Of a DNA stretch of 64,000 bases, positions 37,938-47,011 are shown piece after piece. The stretch comes from an uncultured bacterium (GTDB lineage Bacteria > Myxococcota_A > Polyangia > Polyangiales > Houyiibacteriaceae), in NCBI GenBank assembly GCA_938024995.1, contig CALJDU010000015.1, forward strand, positions 1 through 64,000. The letters are read 5' to 3'. A model generated the notes under the pieces. That model saw only the letters and a list, made by a program, of their open reading frames with translations, was not told the DNA's origin and did not search any database. Each line of letters begins with the position of its first letter. The first letter of the stretch is position 1. A program made the translations under genes and the position numbers.

Positions 37938-39173
37938 CTAGTGCAGGGTGTGGTTTCGGCCTTCGTACTCGACCGTCGGGATCCCGGGTTCCCGACCCTG
38001 GGGCGGCGCGTCGGACATGACCATGATGTAGCGCTCGTCGCCTGAGAGTTCTCCTGGAGGCGTGAGCCTCTGCGTCAGGTTCTCGTCCATCCTGTTGAAG
38101 GCGGCGAGCTCCTCTGCTTCTTCGATGGCCCAGCGGCGGAGCTTCTTCTTCGCGTCGCGCTTCTTCCGCAGCCAGCCGATGAAGAGCAGCAGAGCGGCGA
38201 GGACCCAGACTGTTCCGCCACCGATCAGCAGCGGCGCCGCCTGATGTCGTCCTTCCGCTTCTTCTCGCCACTCGCGCTCAAGTTGTCCGGGCGTCAGGAA
38301 GTAGGTGTCCAGGAGCGCGTCATCAAACGTGTCTCCTTCGCGAACGTGTCGCAGCAGGTCCCGGAACTTTCGCTCGCCGCGGGGACGCTGCCTCAAGAAG
38401 CGGACGAGGTCAGCGCTCTGCGCGTACGCGATGTTCACTTCGTGTGGCTTGCTGGGAAAGCGTCGGTCCAAGCGCGAGAGGCGAATCAAGCGGTCCTGAA
38501 GCGAGGCGTCCCAGAGCGTGCGCATCCGATCGATCGTCTGTTCGCCGGCCTGGTAAATCGCGACGCCTTCGAGGAACCAGCGCGGGAGCGGCGCGCCACC
38601 GACGGCGCGGTGGAGGAGCGCGTGGGAGAGCTCGTGCTTGAGCACGGTGCCGACGTTCGGTCGCTTCCAGCTCTCTGGGGCGGTGAGGGTCAGCAAGATG
38701 ACGCCGAAGCGCGGATAGGCGACCCCGGACGCGTATTGGGGCGCAGGAAAGCCGACCGGGGCGAGCGCGTGCATCTCCGTGGGGTTTCGACCGATCCGGA
38801 TGACGAGGCGGGCATCTGGGCCGAGCGACGCGCTGCTCGACGTCCCGAGGTCGGCGGCGAGCTCCGCGATCACGTCGTCGAGCTCGTCCATCAGGTCTTC
38901 TGCGTCGTCCGTGGCGGCGATGGGGTACGACCACTCCACGTTGTTTCGCTGCACGGTCCGGTAGTCGTCGGGCGGAGCGGGGAGGGTCACCTCGCTGGCG
39001 TCGGTGCTCCAAGCCGCGACATCGAGCGGGGTCTCAGGCTCGTTTGATGGTTCGCCCCGCTCAGCGTCGCGTGTGTCTGGCTCCGCTGGGGGCGCGAGCG
39101 GCTGCGCGTGCGTCGTCCCGGCGAAGAGGACGAGCAAGAGCGCTACTACGATCGCGAAAGGCTTCCTCAGCAT
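37938..39173 (-). CDS. Exported membrane-anchored gluzincin peptidase (MA family)
   Basis: A 411-residue protein with a signal peptide (VVALLLVLFAGTTHA), then a proline/acidic linker. A zinc-peptidase domain follows with HELSHALLHR near residue 179 (HExxH) and a downstream FLEGVA whose Glu is the third ligand, as in the peptidase MA-like gluzincins. One membrane segment follows (IGGGTVWVLAALLLFIGWLRKKR), then a cytoplasmic charged tail ending EYEGRNHTLH. The catalytic domain therefore faces the periplasm. The ATG overlaps the stop of the upstream gene by one base (TGATG), so the pair is coupled. Confidence 0.85.
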   Translation of the reverse strand: MLRKPFAIVVALLLVLFAGTTHAQPLAPPAEPDTRDAERGEPSNEPETPLDVAAWSTDASEVTLPAPPDDYRTVQRNNVEWSYPIAATDDAEDLMDELDDVIAELAADLGTSSSASLGPDARLVIRIGRNPTEMHALAPVGFPAPQYASGVAYPRFGVILLTLTAPESWKRPNVGTVLKHELSHALLHRAVGGAPLPRWFLEGVAIYQAGEQTIDRMRTLWDASLQDRLIRLSRLDRRFPSKPHEVNIAYAQSADLVRFLRQRPRGERKFRDLLRHVREGDTFDDALLDTYFLTPGQLEREWREEAEGRHQAAPLLIGGGTVWVLAALLLFIGWLRKKRDAKKKLRRWAIEEAEELAAFNRMDENLTQRLTPPGELSGDERYIMVMSDAPPQGREPGIPTVEYEGRNHTLH

Positions 39174-39865
39174 CAGCCGCCTGGCCGAAAGCGTAGCACC
39201 GGTGGCGGGATCTCGTCATCGCTCCGGACCTGGCGGACGATGAAGAAGGTGGCGACACCGGCGAGCAGCGCTGCACCAGCGAAGTACGCCCAGTTTTTCT
39301 GAAAGAACGTGCGCTCGGTGACAGGTTCCTCTTCGGTTGGGATCTCGGGAGACGCGGTGGCGACGACGGCTGGGCTGATGACGCGTCGTTGGGAAGCGGC
39401 AGCGCGCCGCTCCACGTACCGGGCGACCCCGGCACCGTTGACGGCCCGATCTCCCTCGTAGAAACGCCCGGCGGAAACATCAAAGACCTCGAGTCGAATC
39501 CCGTTCGGTCCGCGCGTCAAAACCGCGAGCGCATTCGCGGAGAGCCGCGCTCCGATCGCGCGGAGGGAGGTCGTGACGTTCTCTCCATAGAGCGCGGCGC
39601 GGAGACTCACGAGCCCGTCTTGGGCGTCGTCGCGCTCGCCCAAAAGCGCGCGGGTCGCGCCCGCGCTGGGCAACAGGACCTCTTCCCGTGACGAGAGTTC
39701 GTCCACCAAGGCACGGCCCGCCGCCACAATCGCAGCGTCGGGATCTCCCGCGACCACGACCGCTGCCTTGGGCGCGCCCTGCGCCGACGCAACGCTCGCG
39801 TGCCCGATCAGGAACGCGAGCGCGCCAACCGCGAGCGCCGAGCGGTGATGGGTGATAGTGCGCAC
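39173..39865 (-). CDS. Exported protein with C-terminal membrane segment
   Basis: A 230-residue protein: signal peptide (ALAVGALAFLIGHASVASA), a soluble domain with alternating strands (AAVVVAGDPDAAIVAAGRAL, LSANALAVLTRGPNGIRLEVFDV), then one transmembrane helix near the end (YFAGAALLAGVATFFIVRQ) and a short tail. It is the first gene of a coupled pair with the gluzincin peptidase. No known family recognised. Confidence 0.75.
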   Translation of the reverse strand: MRTITHHRSALAVGALAFLIGHASVASAQGAPKAAVVVAGDPDAAIVAAGRALVDELSSREEVLLPSAGATRALLGERDDAQDGLVSLRAALYGENVTTSLRAIGARLSANALAVLTRGPNGIRLEVFDVSAGRFYEGDRAVNGAGVARYVERRAAASQRRVISPAVVATASPEIPTEEEPVTERTFFQKNWAYFAGAALLAGVATFFIVRQVRSDDEIPPPVLRFRPGG

Positions 39866-39921
39866 AAAGACAACGTAGCGCCCGAGGGTCCGAGCGTCGA
39901 TGTCCCGTGTTGGCGGACCTG

Positions 39922-41292
39922 CTAGATCGCGGCGAGCTCGGAGACCAGGCGATCAAGGTCGGCGCGCGTGTGCTTCTCGGTCACGGCGACCAGGAACTTG
40001 TCCGCGTGTTCTTGATCGAAGCGCCCAAGATCGACGCCCGCGAGGATCCCCTTCGCGCGGAGCGCCGCGAGCAGGGGCGCCGACTTTCCGGACGACCGCT
40101 GTACGACGAACTCGTTGAACGTCGGTGCGCTAAAGGGAACGTCGAGCGTCGGGAGCGCGCTGATCTTCGCCTTCAGGTACTCCGCGCTTCGCAAGCAGCT
40201 TTGGCCCGCGTGGACGAACCCGCTCTTGCCGAGCATGGCGGTCCGGATCGTCATCGCGAGCGCGATGAGGCCATGGTTCGTGCAGATGTTCGAGGTCGCG
40301 CGCTCACGTCGGATGTGCTGCTCACGCGTCGAGAGGGTCAGTACGAAACCCCGCGCGCCGTCTTGGTCGACGGTCTCGCCTGCGAGGCGACCTGGCATCT
40401 GGCGGACGAATTTCTTTCGGGTCGCGAAGAGCCCTACGCCAGGGCCACCGAGCTGCGGCGGGACCGCCATCGCCTGACCTTCACCCACCGCGATGTCCAC
40501 GCCGAACTCGCCTGGTGGCGCGACGAGCGAGAGCGCGTAGGGCTCGTTGGTCGCGGTGATGAGGAGCGCCTTGTGCTCGTCGCAGATCGCGCGGAGGGCG
40601 CGCAGGTCTTCCACACAGCCGAAGAAGTTGGGGTAGCCAACGACGACCGCAGCGGTGTCCTTCGTGATCGACGCGCGGACCGCGTTGAGATCGGTTCGTC
40701 CGCTCTCGTCGATCGGCGCGAGCGTCATGTTCGGCTCGCCCTTTTTGCCGGGCTCGCCGTCTTGTCCCGCGAGGTAGGTGTGCACCGTCTCGCGGTAGTG
40801 CGGGTGCACCCCCGCGCTCATCACGATGTGTTGTCGCTTGCCGCGGAAGATCCGCCGGGCCATCAACACCGCCTCCGCGGTCCCGCTCGCTCCGTCGTAC
40901 ATTGAAGCGTTCGCGACCTCCATCCCGAGGATCTGGCAGACCATCGTCTGGAACTCGAAGATGGCCTGAAGCGTCCCCTGGGAGACCTCCGCCTGGTATG
41001 GCGTGTAAGCCGTGTAGAACTCGCTCCGGTTCAGGAGCTGGTCGACCGCGGGCGGGATGTGGTGGTCGTACATGCCGCCGCCCAAGAACGAGAGCGCCTG
41101 CGCGGACGAGTTCTTCTGGGAGAGATCCGTCAGCTCACGCATCAGCGTCGGCTCGTCGAGCCCGTCCGGGAGCTTCAGCCCTTCGCAGCGCTGGGCTTCG
41201 GGAACGGGATGAAAGAGAGCGTCGACCGACGGCGCGCCGATGCGCGCGAGCATCTCTTCAATCTCAGACGGCGTGTGGGGGAGGTAGCGCAT
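39922..41292 (-). CDS. gcvPA: Glycine dehydrogenase (decarboxylating) subunit 1
   Basis: P-protein subunit 1 of the glycine cleavage system. The 456-residue product starts MRYLPHTPSEIEEMLARIG and has the usual two-subunit-type length. This subunit lacks the PLP lysine, which is in GcvPB, so it needs GcvPB to be active. The ATG at 41292 has GGAG 6 bp upstream; the longer ATG 12 bp before is less likely. It is the third gene of a leftward gcvT-gcvH-gcvPA group. The next gene downstream is unrelated and gcvPB is not in the window. Confidence 0.95.
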   Translation of the reverse strand: MRYLPHTPSEIEEMLARIGAPSVDALFHPVPEAQRCEGLKLPDGLDEPTLMRELTDLSQKNSSAQALSFLGGGMYDHHIPPAVDQLLNRSEFYTAYTPYQAEVSQGTLQAIFEFQTMVCQILGMEVANASMYDGASGTAEAVLMARRIFRGKRQHIVMSAGVHPHYRETVHTYLAGQDGEPGKKGEPNMTLAPIDESGRTDLNAVRASITKDTAAVVVGYPNFFGCVEDLRALRAICDEHKALLITATNEPYALSLVAPPGEFGVDIAVGEGQAMAVPPQLGGPGVGLFATRKKFVRQMPGRLAGETVDQDGARGFVLTLSTREQHIRRERATSNICTNHGLIALAMTIRTAMLGKSGFVHAGQSCLRSAEYLKAKISALPTLDVPFSAPTFNEFVVQRSSGKSAPLLAALRAKGILAGVDLGRFDQEHADKFLVAVTEKHTRADLDRLVSELAAI

Positions 41293-41435
41293 GGTCAGCT
41301 CCATCGATCAGATCAGAACAGGTTCATTTTCGTTCCGCGCGGGAGCGAGGGCCGCACGGAACCTCCGGCGGCGCGGAACAGATAACTTTGGGATCGAGTC
41401 TCGGGTCTTGGGTCGCGGCCGCGAGATGTCGAGGC

Positions 41436-41822
41436 TCAAACGTTTCCGAGGAATCCTTCGTAGGCGCCGGCGTCCATCAGCTTGTCGACCTCGGAGGAGT
41501 CGCTGACCTTGATCTTCACGAGCCAGCCCTCGCCATACGGCGAATCGTTGACCAGCTCGGGTTGGTCCGCGAGGTCCTCGTTGATCTCAGTGATCTCGCC
41601 GCTGACCGGTGCGAAGAGCTCGCTCGCGGTCTTGACGGACTCGATGTCTCCGAAGGCGGTCTCGGCGTCCACCTCCGTGCCCGGTTCGGGCAGCTCGACG
41701 TGCGCGATGTCGCCGAGCTCGCTCACGGCAAACGCGGTCACGCCGACGACGACGATGTCGCCCTCGAGCCGCGCCCATTCGTGGTCTTTGGTGTATCGGA
41801 GGTCGCTGGGGTAGTGGGCCAT
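41436..41822 (-). CDS. gcvH: Glycine cleavage system H protein
   Basis: A 128-residue lipoyl carrier protein that shuttles the aminomethyl group between the P, T and L proteins. Lys64 in GDIESVKTASE is the lipoylation site. The N-terminal SDLRYTKDHEWARLEGD is typical. AAGGA lies about 13 bp before the ATG at 41822, which supports it over the longer ATG at 41846. Confidence 0.97.
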   Translation of the reverse strand: MAHYPSDLRYTKDHEWARLEGDIVVVGVTAFAVSELGDIAHVELPEPGTEVDAETAFGDIESVKTASELFAPVSGEITEINEDLADQPELVNDSPYGEGWLVKIKVSDSSEVDKLMDAGAYEGFLGNV

Positions 41823-41925
41823 GAGTCGTTTGCTTCCTTGCTGCACGTTCGCTCAGAGAGCGACGCCGCGGGTTCTTTAGCAGGCCACGCTCTTCAGCGC
41901 GCGCACAAGTTTGACGGGGACGGTT

Positions 41926-43029
41926 CTACGGCTTTTGACGACGATAGAAAGGGGTCTTCACGATCTTCGCGCGGACGACCTTTCGGCGGACCTGAATGTC
42001 GATCTCTTTGCCGATTTTCGCGATCTTTTTGGGCACGTAGGCGAGGCCGATGTTCTTGTCCAGCGTCGGGGCTGGCGAGCCACTCGTGACCACGCCCACC
42101 TCCTCGCCTTCGTACAGAACCGGATAGCCGTGTCGCGCGATCCCGCGGCCTGTCATCTCGAAGCCGACGAGCTTGCGCTTGAGGCCTTGTTCCTTGATCG
42201 CGACGAGCGCGTCGCGTCCGATGAAGTCCCCCGCGTCGAGCTTGACCACCCAAGAGAGGCCGGCCTCGATCGGGTTCGTCGTCTCGTCGATGTCGTTGCC
42301 GTAGAGCGAGAGCTTGGCCTCGAGGCGCAAGGTGTCCCGGGCGCCGAGACCGACCGGGACGACGTTGTAGCCGTCGCCGGATTCGAGCAGCGCGCGGAAG
42401 ATCCCGGGAGCGTCTTCGTTGGCGCAGAAGATCTCGAAACCGTCCTCGCCTGTGTACCCCGTGCGTCCGACGCGGCAGGCGTACCCCGCGACCTCGCCTT
42501 CGCCGGCGTGGAAGAACTTGAGGTCGGCGAGCGCACCTGCGCCCGCGCCTCGCAACGTGGCCTCGGCCATCGGTCCTTGAAGCGCGAGGAGCGCGGTCTC
42601 GTCGGAGAGGTCGCGAAAGTCGCAGATGCCCGAGACCCGTTCGCCGATGTGCTTGCTGATCTTGGCGACATTGCTCGCGTTGCAGACCACGAGGACCTTG
42701 GTGGCGCTGAGCCGGTAGACGATCAGGTCGTCAAGGATGGTGCCCTGCGCGTTGCAACACACGGTGTAGAGCGCCTGCCCGTCGACGAGCTTGAAGATGT
42801 CGTTTGTGATGAGGGTATTGATCGCGTCGAGCGCGCGGTCACCTTCAAGCAGAAGCTCGCCCATGTGCGAGACGTCGAAGATGCCGGCGCGTTGCCGGAC
42901 CGCGTGATGCTCGGCGACAACGCCCTCGTAGCGAACCGGCATGTGGAACCCGGCGAAGGGCACGAGCTTGGCGCCGAGGCGCTCATGTTCGGCGTGGAGC
43001 GGGGTCTTGCGAAGTGTGGCGTCGTCCAA
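41926..43029 (-). CDS. gcvT: Glycine cleavage system T protein (aminomethyltransferase)
   Basis: A 367-residue aminomethyltransferase that transfers the methylene group from the H protein to tetrahydrofolate. N-terminal RKTPLHAEHERLGAKLVPFAGFHMPVRYEG and FDVSHMGE match the family; GYTGEDGFEIF and the C-terminal barrel (GVVTSGSPAPTLDKNIGLAYV) are present. The only plausible start is TTG at 43029, as the next ATG falls inside the conserved start region, so a non-ATG start is inferred. It is the first gene of the gcv group. I found no glycine riboswitch-like consensus upstream. Confidence 0.95.
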   Translation of the reverse strand: MDDATLRKTPLHAEHERLGAKLVPFAGFHMPVRYEGVVAEHHAVRQRAGIFDVSHMGELLLEGDRALDAINTLITNDIFKLVDGQALYTVCCNAQGTILDDLIVYRLSATKVLVVCNASNVAKISKHIGERVSGICDFRDLSDETALLALQGPMAEATLRGAGAGALADLKFFHAGEGEVAGYACRVGRTGYTGEDGFEIFCANEDAPGIFRALLESGDGYNVVPVGLGARDTLRLEAKLSLYGNDIDETTNPIEAGLSWVVKLDAGDFIGRDALVAIKEQGLKRKLVGFEMTGRGIARHGYPVLYEGEEVGVVTSGSPAPTLDKNIGLAYVPKKIAKIGKEIDIQVRRKVVRAKIVKTPFYRRQKP

Positions 43030-43202
43030 GATGGCGCGACGGTATCCGCGCGCCTCGGTCGTTTCAAGCGAGGAAGATCAGGTCTGGCCGGTGCACGTGG
43101 ACCGTGTCCAGGCGCGAGCGAGCGGGGACCGTCGGCCGCGGACCGCCGGGACGTACAAGAAGGGCCGCGTCGCGTGCCGGGTCGGATACGCTGACCACAT
43201 AC

Positions 43203-45164
43203 ATGGGACGACTGACGAGATCTGCGTGGGCGGTCCTCCTGCTCTGCGGATGCCCAGAGCCCCCCGCTCCCCCCGTCGAGTCCGCGGGAGCTGAGCAGGG
43301 AGATCGAGCAGAAGAGACCGCGAGCGAACCTACTCGCGAGGCCGAGTCGCGTTCGGAAGCGCAGGCTGCGTTCCTCCACCGACTTGATGATGAGCGCGCC
43401 TGGAACGCGATGGCGTTCGCATCGTCGGAGCACGCGCTCGCGCGAACCGACGTGGTCAAGGTGCTCTGGGACCACGCGACCGACCTTCTCTACTTTTGTC
43501 AGTCCGAGCGCTGGCCGCTGCACTACGACTTCGCCGTTCGATTTCTTCAGAACGACGAACGCGTTCTTGGCGACCGACGGACTTTCAACACGCGTCAGTA
43601 CCTCCGCCCCGATCGGCAGATGCAGATGGCGAGCATCGTTCGCTATCGCGACAGCGACATCTGGGCGCTAGAGCTGGGGCCAGCCGACAATTTGAGCGGC
43701 GCCGGGGTGGTCGCGCTCCACACGCGGATCAAGACCGCGGTCTACTTTGGGGATGCGCTTCGCTACAAGCCGCGCTCCGAGCTTCATCGTCGTCGGGTCC
43801 GCCGGGTCGACCTCCCGATCGTTCAGGCCAACGACGTCTGGACCGGCGCGCGCTATCAAGCCGTGACGCTTGGGGAGACCGCGGGCCGGCTCCGTTTCGT
43901 TGATGGCGCGCTCGATCCGGCTTCGGTGTTGCCCGACCAGATCTTGGTGCTGCGAGAAGTGCCAGCGGACCTCCCGGTCTGCGCAGGCGTGATTACCGCG
44001 GAGCTCCAAGCCCCGCTCGCTCACGTGGCGGTCCTGAGTCAGTCCCGCGGCACCCCAAACATGGCGCTCCGTGACGCGTTCGACTCCGCGCTAAAGAGAC
44101 TGAGCGACCAATGGGTGCGGCTCCGGGTCGGCGCGGACGACTACGTGGTCGAGCGCGTCGGCCGCGAGGTCGTGGAGGCGTCGTTGCGATCGCGACGACC
44201 GGCGGCCGTTTCGCCTCCGGTGATCGATCGCGCGCGAGATGTCCTGACCGACACATGTGACGTGCGGCTCGCCGACACCTCATGGGCCGGCGCCAAAGCT
44301 GCGCAGCTCGGGGAGGTGTGCGCCGCCGGGGTCGAGACCTCCGGCGGGTTCGTGATCCCGGCGCACTTCTACTTCCAGCATCTCGAACGGAACGCGATCG
44401 ACAACGCTGCGGACACGTTGCGCGCCGCGGAGAACTTCGACGCGAACGGGCAGGTTCGTGGGCGCGCGCTTGGTGATCTGCGTCGTCGCATCGAGCGCGC
44501 CCAGGTCAGCGAGTCCCTGATCGCCGCCGTGCAAGCGCGTCTTGTCTCAAGCGAAAGCCGCTTCATCTTTCGCTCTTCGACCAACGCGGAAGACCTCCCA
44601 GGATTTTCCGGCGCGGGGCTCTACGCCTCGGTCGTGACGGAAGCGAACCCCAGCCGGTCCGCGATCGCGCAGGCGATCACGCAGGTATGGTCCAGCGTCT
44701 ACACACGACGCGCCTGGGATGAGCGCGCCTGGTACCGCATCCACCACGACGCGGTCGGTATGGCGATTCTCGTGCAGCCCTTCGTCGACAACGTCGCGGC
44801 CATGGGCGTCGCCATCTCGCTCAACCCGTTTAGCGACCGGCGAACCGGCATCCTCGTCAATCTCGCGCCGCCCGGCGGCAGCGTCACCGCGGCAGAAGGA
44901 GAAGAGCTGCCGGAGCAAGTGCTGCTCTACCGTCACTCACGCGCGGAGGTCTTGAGCCGAAGCACGAGGAACGGCGGGCAACGTCTACTGCGTGAGCGGC
45001 ATATGCGACCAATGCGCGATGTGCTCGACCGCGTGCACGACCACATGATGTCGAAGTGGGGCGAACGCGCCGACGCCGCGGACATCGAGCTGGCGCTACG
45101 TCGCGACGGAAGCGTGGTGATTCTCCAGGCGAGACCCTACCGGCGAAGCGCGCGGCCGCGGTGA
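43203..45164 (+). CDS. Dikinase-like lipoprotein: mobile His domain then ATP-grasp
   Basis: A 653-residue predicted lipoprotein (lipobox LLCGC at residues 13-17, then a Glu-rich linker). After a novel ~200-residue region come two domains of the PEP-synthase/dikinase group in an unusual order. First is a phosphohistidine (mobile) domain around residue 273, with ITAELQAPLAHVAVLSQ, where His fits the phospho-His. Second is an ATP-grasp domain from ~357, with WAGAKAAQLGEV, FRSSTNAEDLPGFSGAG and the end SVVILQARPYR. The PEP/pyruvate barrel is missing. This His-domain-then-ATP order resembles plant glucan,water dikinases. The lipoprotein signal places it outside the inner membrane, where ATP is scarce. 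The start ATG at 43203 is chosen for the signal peptide. Confidence 0.82.
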   Translation: MGRLTRSAWAVLLLCGCPEPPAPPVESAGAEQGDRAEETASEPTREAESRSEAQAAFLHRLDDERAWNAMAFASSEHALARTDVVKVLWDHATDLLYFCQSERWPLHYDFAVRFLQNDERVLGDRRTFNTRQYLRPDRQMQMASIVRYRDSDIWALELGPADNLSGAGVVALHTRIKTAVYFGDALRYKPRSELHRRRVRRVDLPIVQANDVWTGARYQAVTLGETAGRLRFVDGALDPASVLPDQILVLREVPADLPVCAGVITAELQAPLAHVAVLSQSRGTPNMALRDAFDSALKRLSDQWVRLRVGADDYVVERVGREVVEASLRSRRPAAVSPPVIDRARDVLTDTCDVRLADTSWAGAKAAQLGEVCAAGVETSGGFVIPAHFYFQHLERNAIDNAADTLRAAENFDANGQVRGRALGDLRRRIERAQVSESLIAAVQARLVSSESRFIFRSSTNAEDLPGFSGAGLYASVVTEANPSRSAIAQAITQVWSSVYTRRAWDERAWYRIHHDAVGMAILVQPFVDNVAAMGVAISLNPFSDRRTGILVNLAPPGGSVTAAEGEELPEQVLLYRHSRAEVLSRSTRNGGQRLLRERHMRPMRDVLDRVHDHMMSKWGERADAADIELALRRDGSVVILQARPYRRSARPR

Positions 45165-45180
45165 GGCGTTCGGCGCCTCA
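45162..45180 (+). terminator. Hairpin on the stop of the dikinase-like gene
   Basis: TGAGGCG-TTCGG-CGCCTCA, a perfect 7-bp stem whose first three bases are the stop codon. It has no U-tract. It is of the same kind as the other GC hairpins in this window. Confidence 0.45.
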
Positions 45181-45385
45181 GGGGACGTTAGGGATCTCGC
45201 CTCGACGTTCTTGCGTCTCGTCGCACGCACTGTGGGCGGACACGTAGAGCGGGCTGCCGACCGATGCTCTTTCCGAGGTGAACGCTCTCGGTGATCACGC
45301 CGATGAGCACAGGCATCTTCTCCGCGTCGGTCGACCGCGAGATGGGCAAGGATAAGCTTGGACCGGTCGAGCCGAAGCCAGCCTG
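45181..45385. other. Non-genic stretch with a short coding-like remnant
   Basis: About 200 bp between the dikinase-like gene and a leftward gene. The + strand from GTG 45291 to TAG 45388 can encode 32 residues beginning VITPMSTGIFSASVDREMG. The codon choice is like local genes, so this may be the tail of a decayed gene. No homologue is recognised; a chance ORF is equally possible. Confidence 0.25.
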
Positions 45386-46948
45386 CTAGACGAACGTCGT
45401 CTTCGCGTCGGCGAGGTTCAGCTCAGGCGGCGGAGAGCTCGCCCACTTTGCTCCCGCGTCGATGGTGAACTCGGTCAAGCCGTGGCTCTTCAGCGCTTCC
45501 AAGTAGCGCCCGGCGATCGTCGCGTCGGGGGTGCGCGACGTACATCGGAGGACCGCGCTCTTTGAGCGCAGCTCTACGATGAAGCCCAAGACCTTTCGAT
45601 CGTCGGTGACTTCTTTGGCGGGCGTCAGCGTCAACGCTTCGAGCGCGCGCTCGGCGCGAATCGATATCCATCTCGGGAGCTCGGCGATGATTGACGCGAC
45701 GCTTTTTCGGCCGAGGTCGAGCGTCGTGAGGGAGGGAAACGTGCCGACCGCGTCCATGAGCGCGTGGGCGCGCTCCATCGGCGTCGTCACGGTCGCGCGG
45801 CGGAGGCTGAGTCGCGCGACCTGGGGAAACTTTGCGCCTTGAGCGCAACACTCGAGGACGCCAGCGGCCGAAGCGCGCGCCACGACCTCGAGATTCGTCA
45901 GCGCCGCGTGTCCGATGACAGCGCGGTCTTCGCTCAGAGACGGCCGGAGCCCCGTCAGGGTACGGAGCCGGGGCGCGGTTGCTTCGCTAAACCCGTTGCC
46001 GCGTCCCGAGCGCTGCCAGTGAATGGTGCGAAGGGAACGCGCGACCGGGAGATCCGTGATGTCCGCTTTGATGTTGGCCTCGACGAGCATGCCGAGCTCA
46101 AACACTTGGCCCTTGGCGGCGAACTTGTAGTGCTGAGGACCGAGCCACTGCTTCTCGTACTGCTTGAGCAGCGCGCGCTCCTCTTTGGACGGACGCCCGG
46201 TGGTTCCGCGGGCGAGCTGGAGGTTGATGAAACGCCCGCGTGGGTCCCCTTGCTCATCGAGCCGGTCGGCGAGCACGCCGAGAACCTCGACGTCGGTCGG
46301 GTTGTTGATCGCGGCGTCGAGAAGTGAGGAGACGTCCGCTTCGGGCTTCTTCGCTTCGCGGCGCTCTCGATAGGCGTCAGGTGAGGTGCGGCGGCGGAGC
46401 TCGTCGCGCACCGCTTTGTCCTCGTCTGACGCCGGCTTCACTTTTGGCGCTGACCATTTGAGCGCATCGAAGAGCGCGTGCACTTCTTTGCCGTATGGCT
46501 TTCGGCGACCCTTGCCGTCGCTCTTCACGCGCAGAACCGTCTCGGACGTCCACGGGTCCTTCTTGTACTGACGAAAGACAGAGAGCGCTTCCTTCGCTGC
46601 CTCTTCCCGATATGCGCCGAGCACGGTTAGCGCGCCGTACGTGATGCGGGGATCGAGCGGCAGCTTCTTGAGCGCCTTCAACCGCTTGGCGGGGTGCCGG
46701 TACTTCTTCTCTCCCAACGTGCTGCAGAGAAGAGACAAGTCCTCGGGGCGCGCCTCGGCGACGCGTTCGAACCACGCGTCGAGGAAGCTCGTCTTCTTGG
46801 CGATAGGCTCGACCGTGAGCGTCCGGCCGAATTCTCGAATGAGCTGCCCAAGCGCCGGGTCGAAGCTCGTCCGCCAGGCCTCCAGCGCGCGCGTCAGCAG
46901 CTTTTCCGGGGACCATTCCTGCATGTTCTCGTTCGCCGCGTCCGTCAT
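45386..46948 (-). CDS. TIGR02996-domain protein with leucine-rich-like C-terminus
   Basis: A 520-residue soluble protein. Around residues 210-245 it has the 'repeat-companion' TIGR02996 segment (LLDAAINNPTDVEVLGVLADRLDEQGDPRGRFINLQ), a motif expanded in myxobacteria and usually followed by LRR-like repeats. The C-terminal half shows such short Leu/Ala-rich strands (LTNLEVVARAS, FPQVARLSLRRATV, FPSLTTLDLGRKSV). The N-terminal part is helical and Lys-rich. No enzymatic motif. It lies 60 bp from, and runs in the same direction as, the next gene, which it may follow in one transcript. Confidence 0.8.
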   Translation of the reverse strand: MTDAANENMQEWSPEKLLTRALEAWRTSFDPALGQLIREFGRTLTVEPIAKKTSFLDAWFERVAEARPEDLSLLCSTLGEKKYRHPAKRLKALKKLPLDPRITYGALTVLGAYREEAAKEALSVFRQYKKDPWTSETVLRVKSDGKGRRKPYGKEVHALFDALKWSAPKVKPASDEDKAVRDELRRRTSPDAYRERREAKKPEADVSSLLDAAINNPTDVEVLGVLADRLDEQGDPRGRFINLQLARGTTGRPSKEERALLKQYEKQWLGPQHYKFAAKGQVFELGMLVEANIKADITDLPVARSLRTIHWQRSGRGNGFSEATAPRLRTLTGLRPSLSEDRAVIGHAALTNLEVVARASAAGVLECCAQGAKFPQVARLSLRRATVTTPMERAHALMDAVGTFPSLTTLDLGRKSVASIIAELPRWISIRAERALEALTLTPAKEVTDDRKVLGFIVELRSKSAVLRCTSRTPDATIAGRYLEALKSHGLTEFTIDAGAKWASSPPPELNLADAKTTFV

Positions 46949-47011
46949 TTCGCATCTTGTTACCGCAGCCGACCCCCGGCGTCATCGCGCTTCGGCTAAC
47001 AGTTCGCACCC

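Noticed and set aside
43030..43202. Glycine riboswitch upstream of gcvT
   Set aside because: I looked for the GGAG/GCCGAAGG-type conserved core on the minus strand and did not see it, nor between gcvH and gcvPA.
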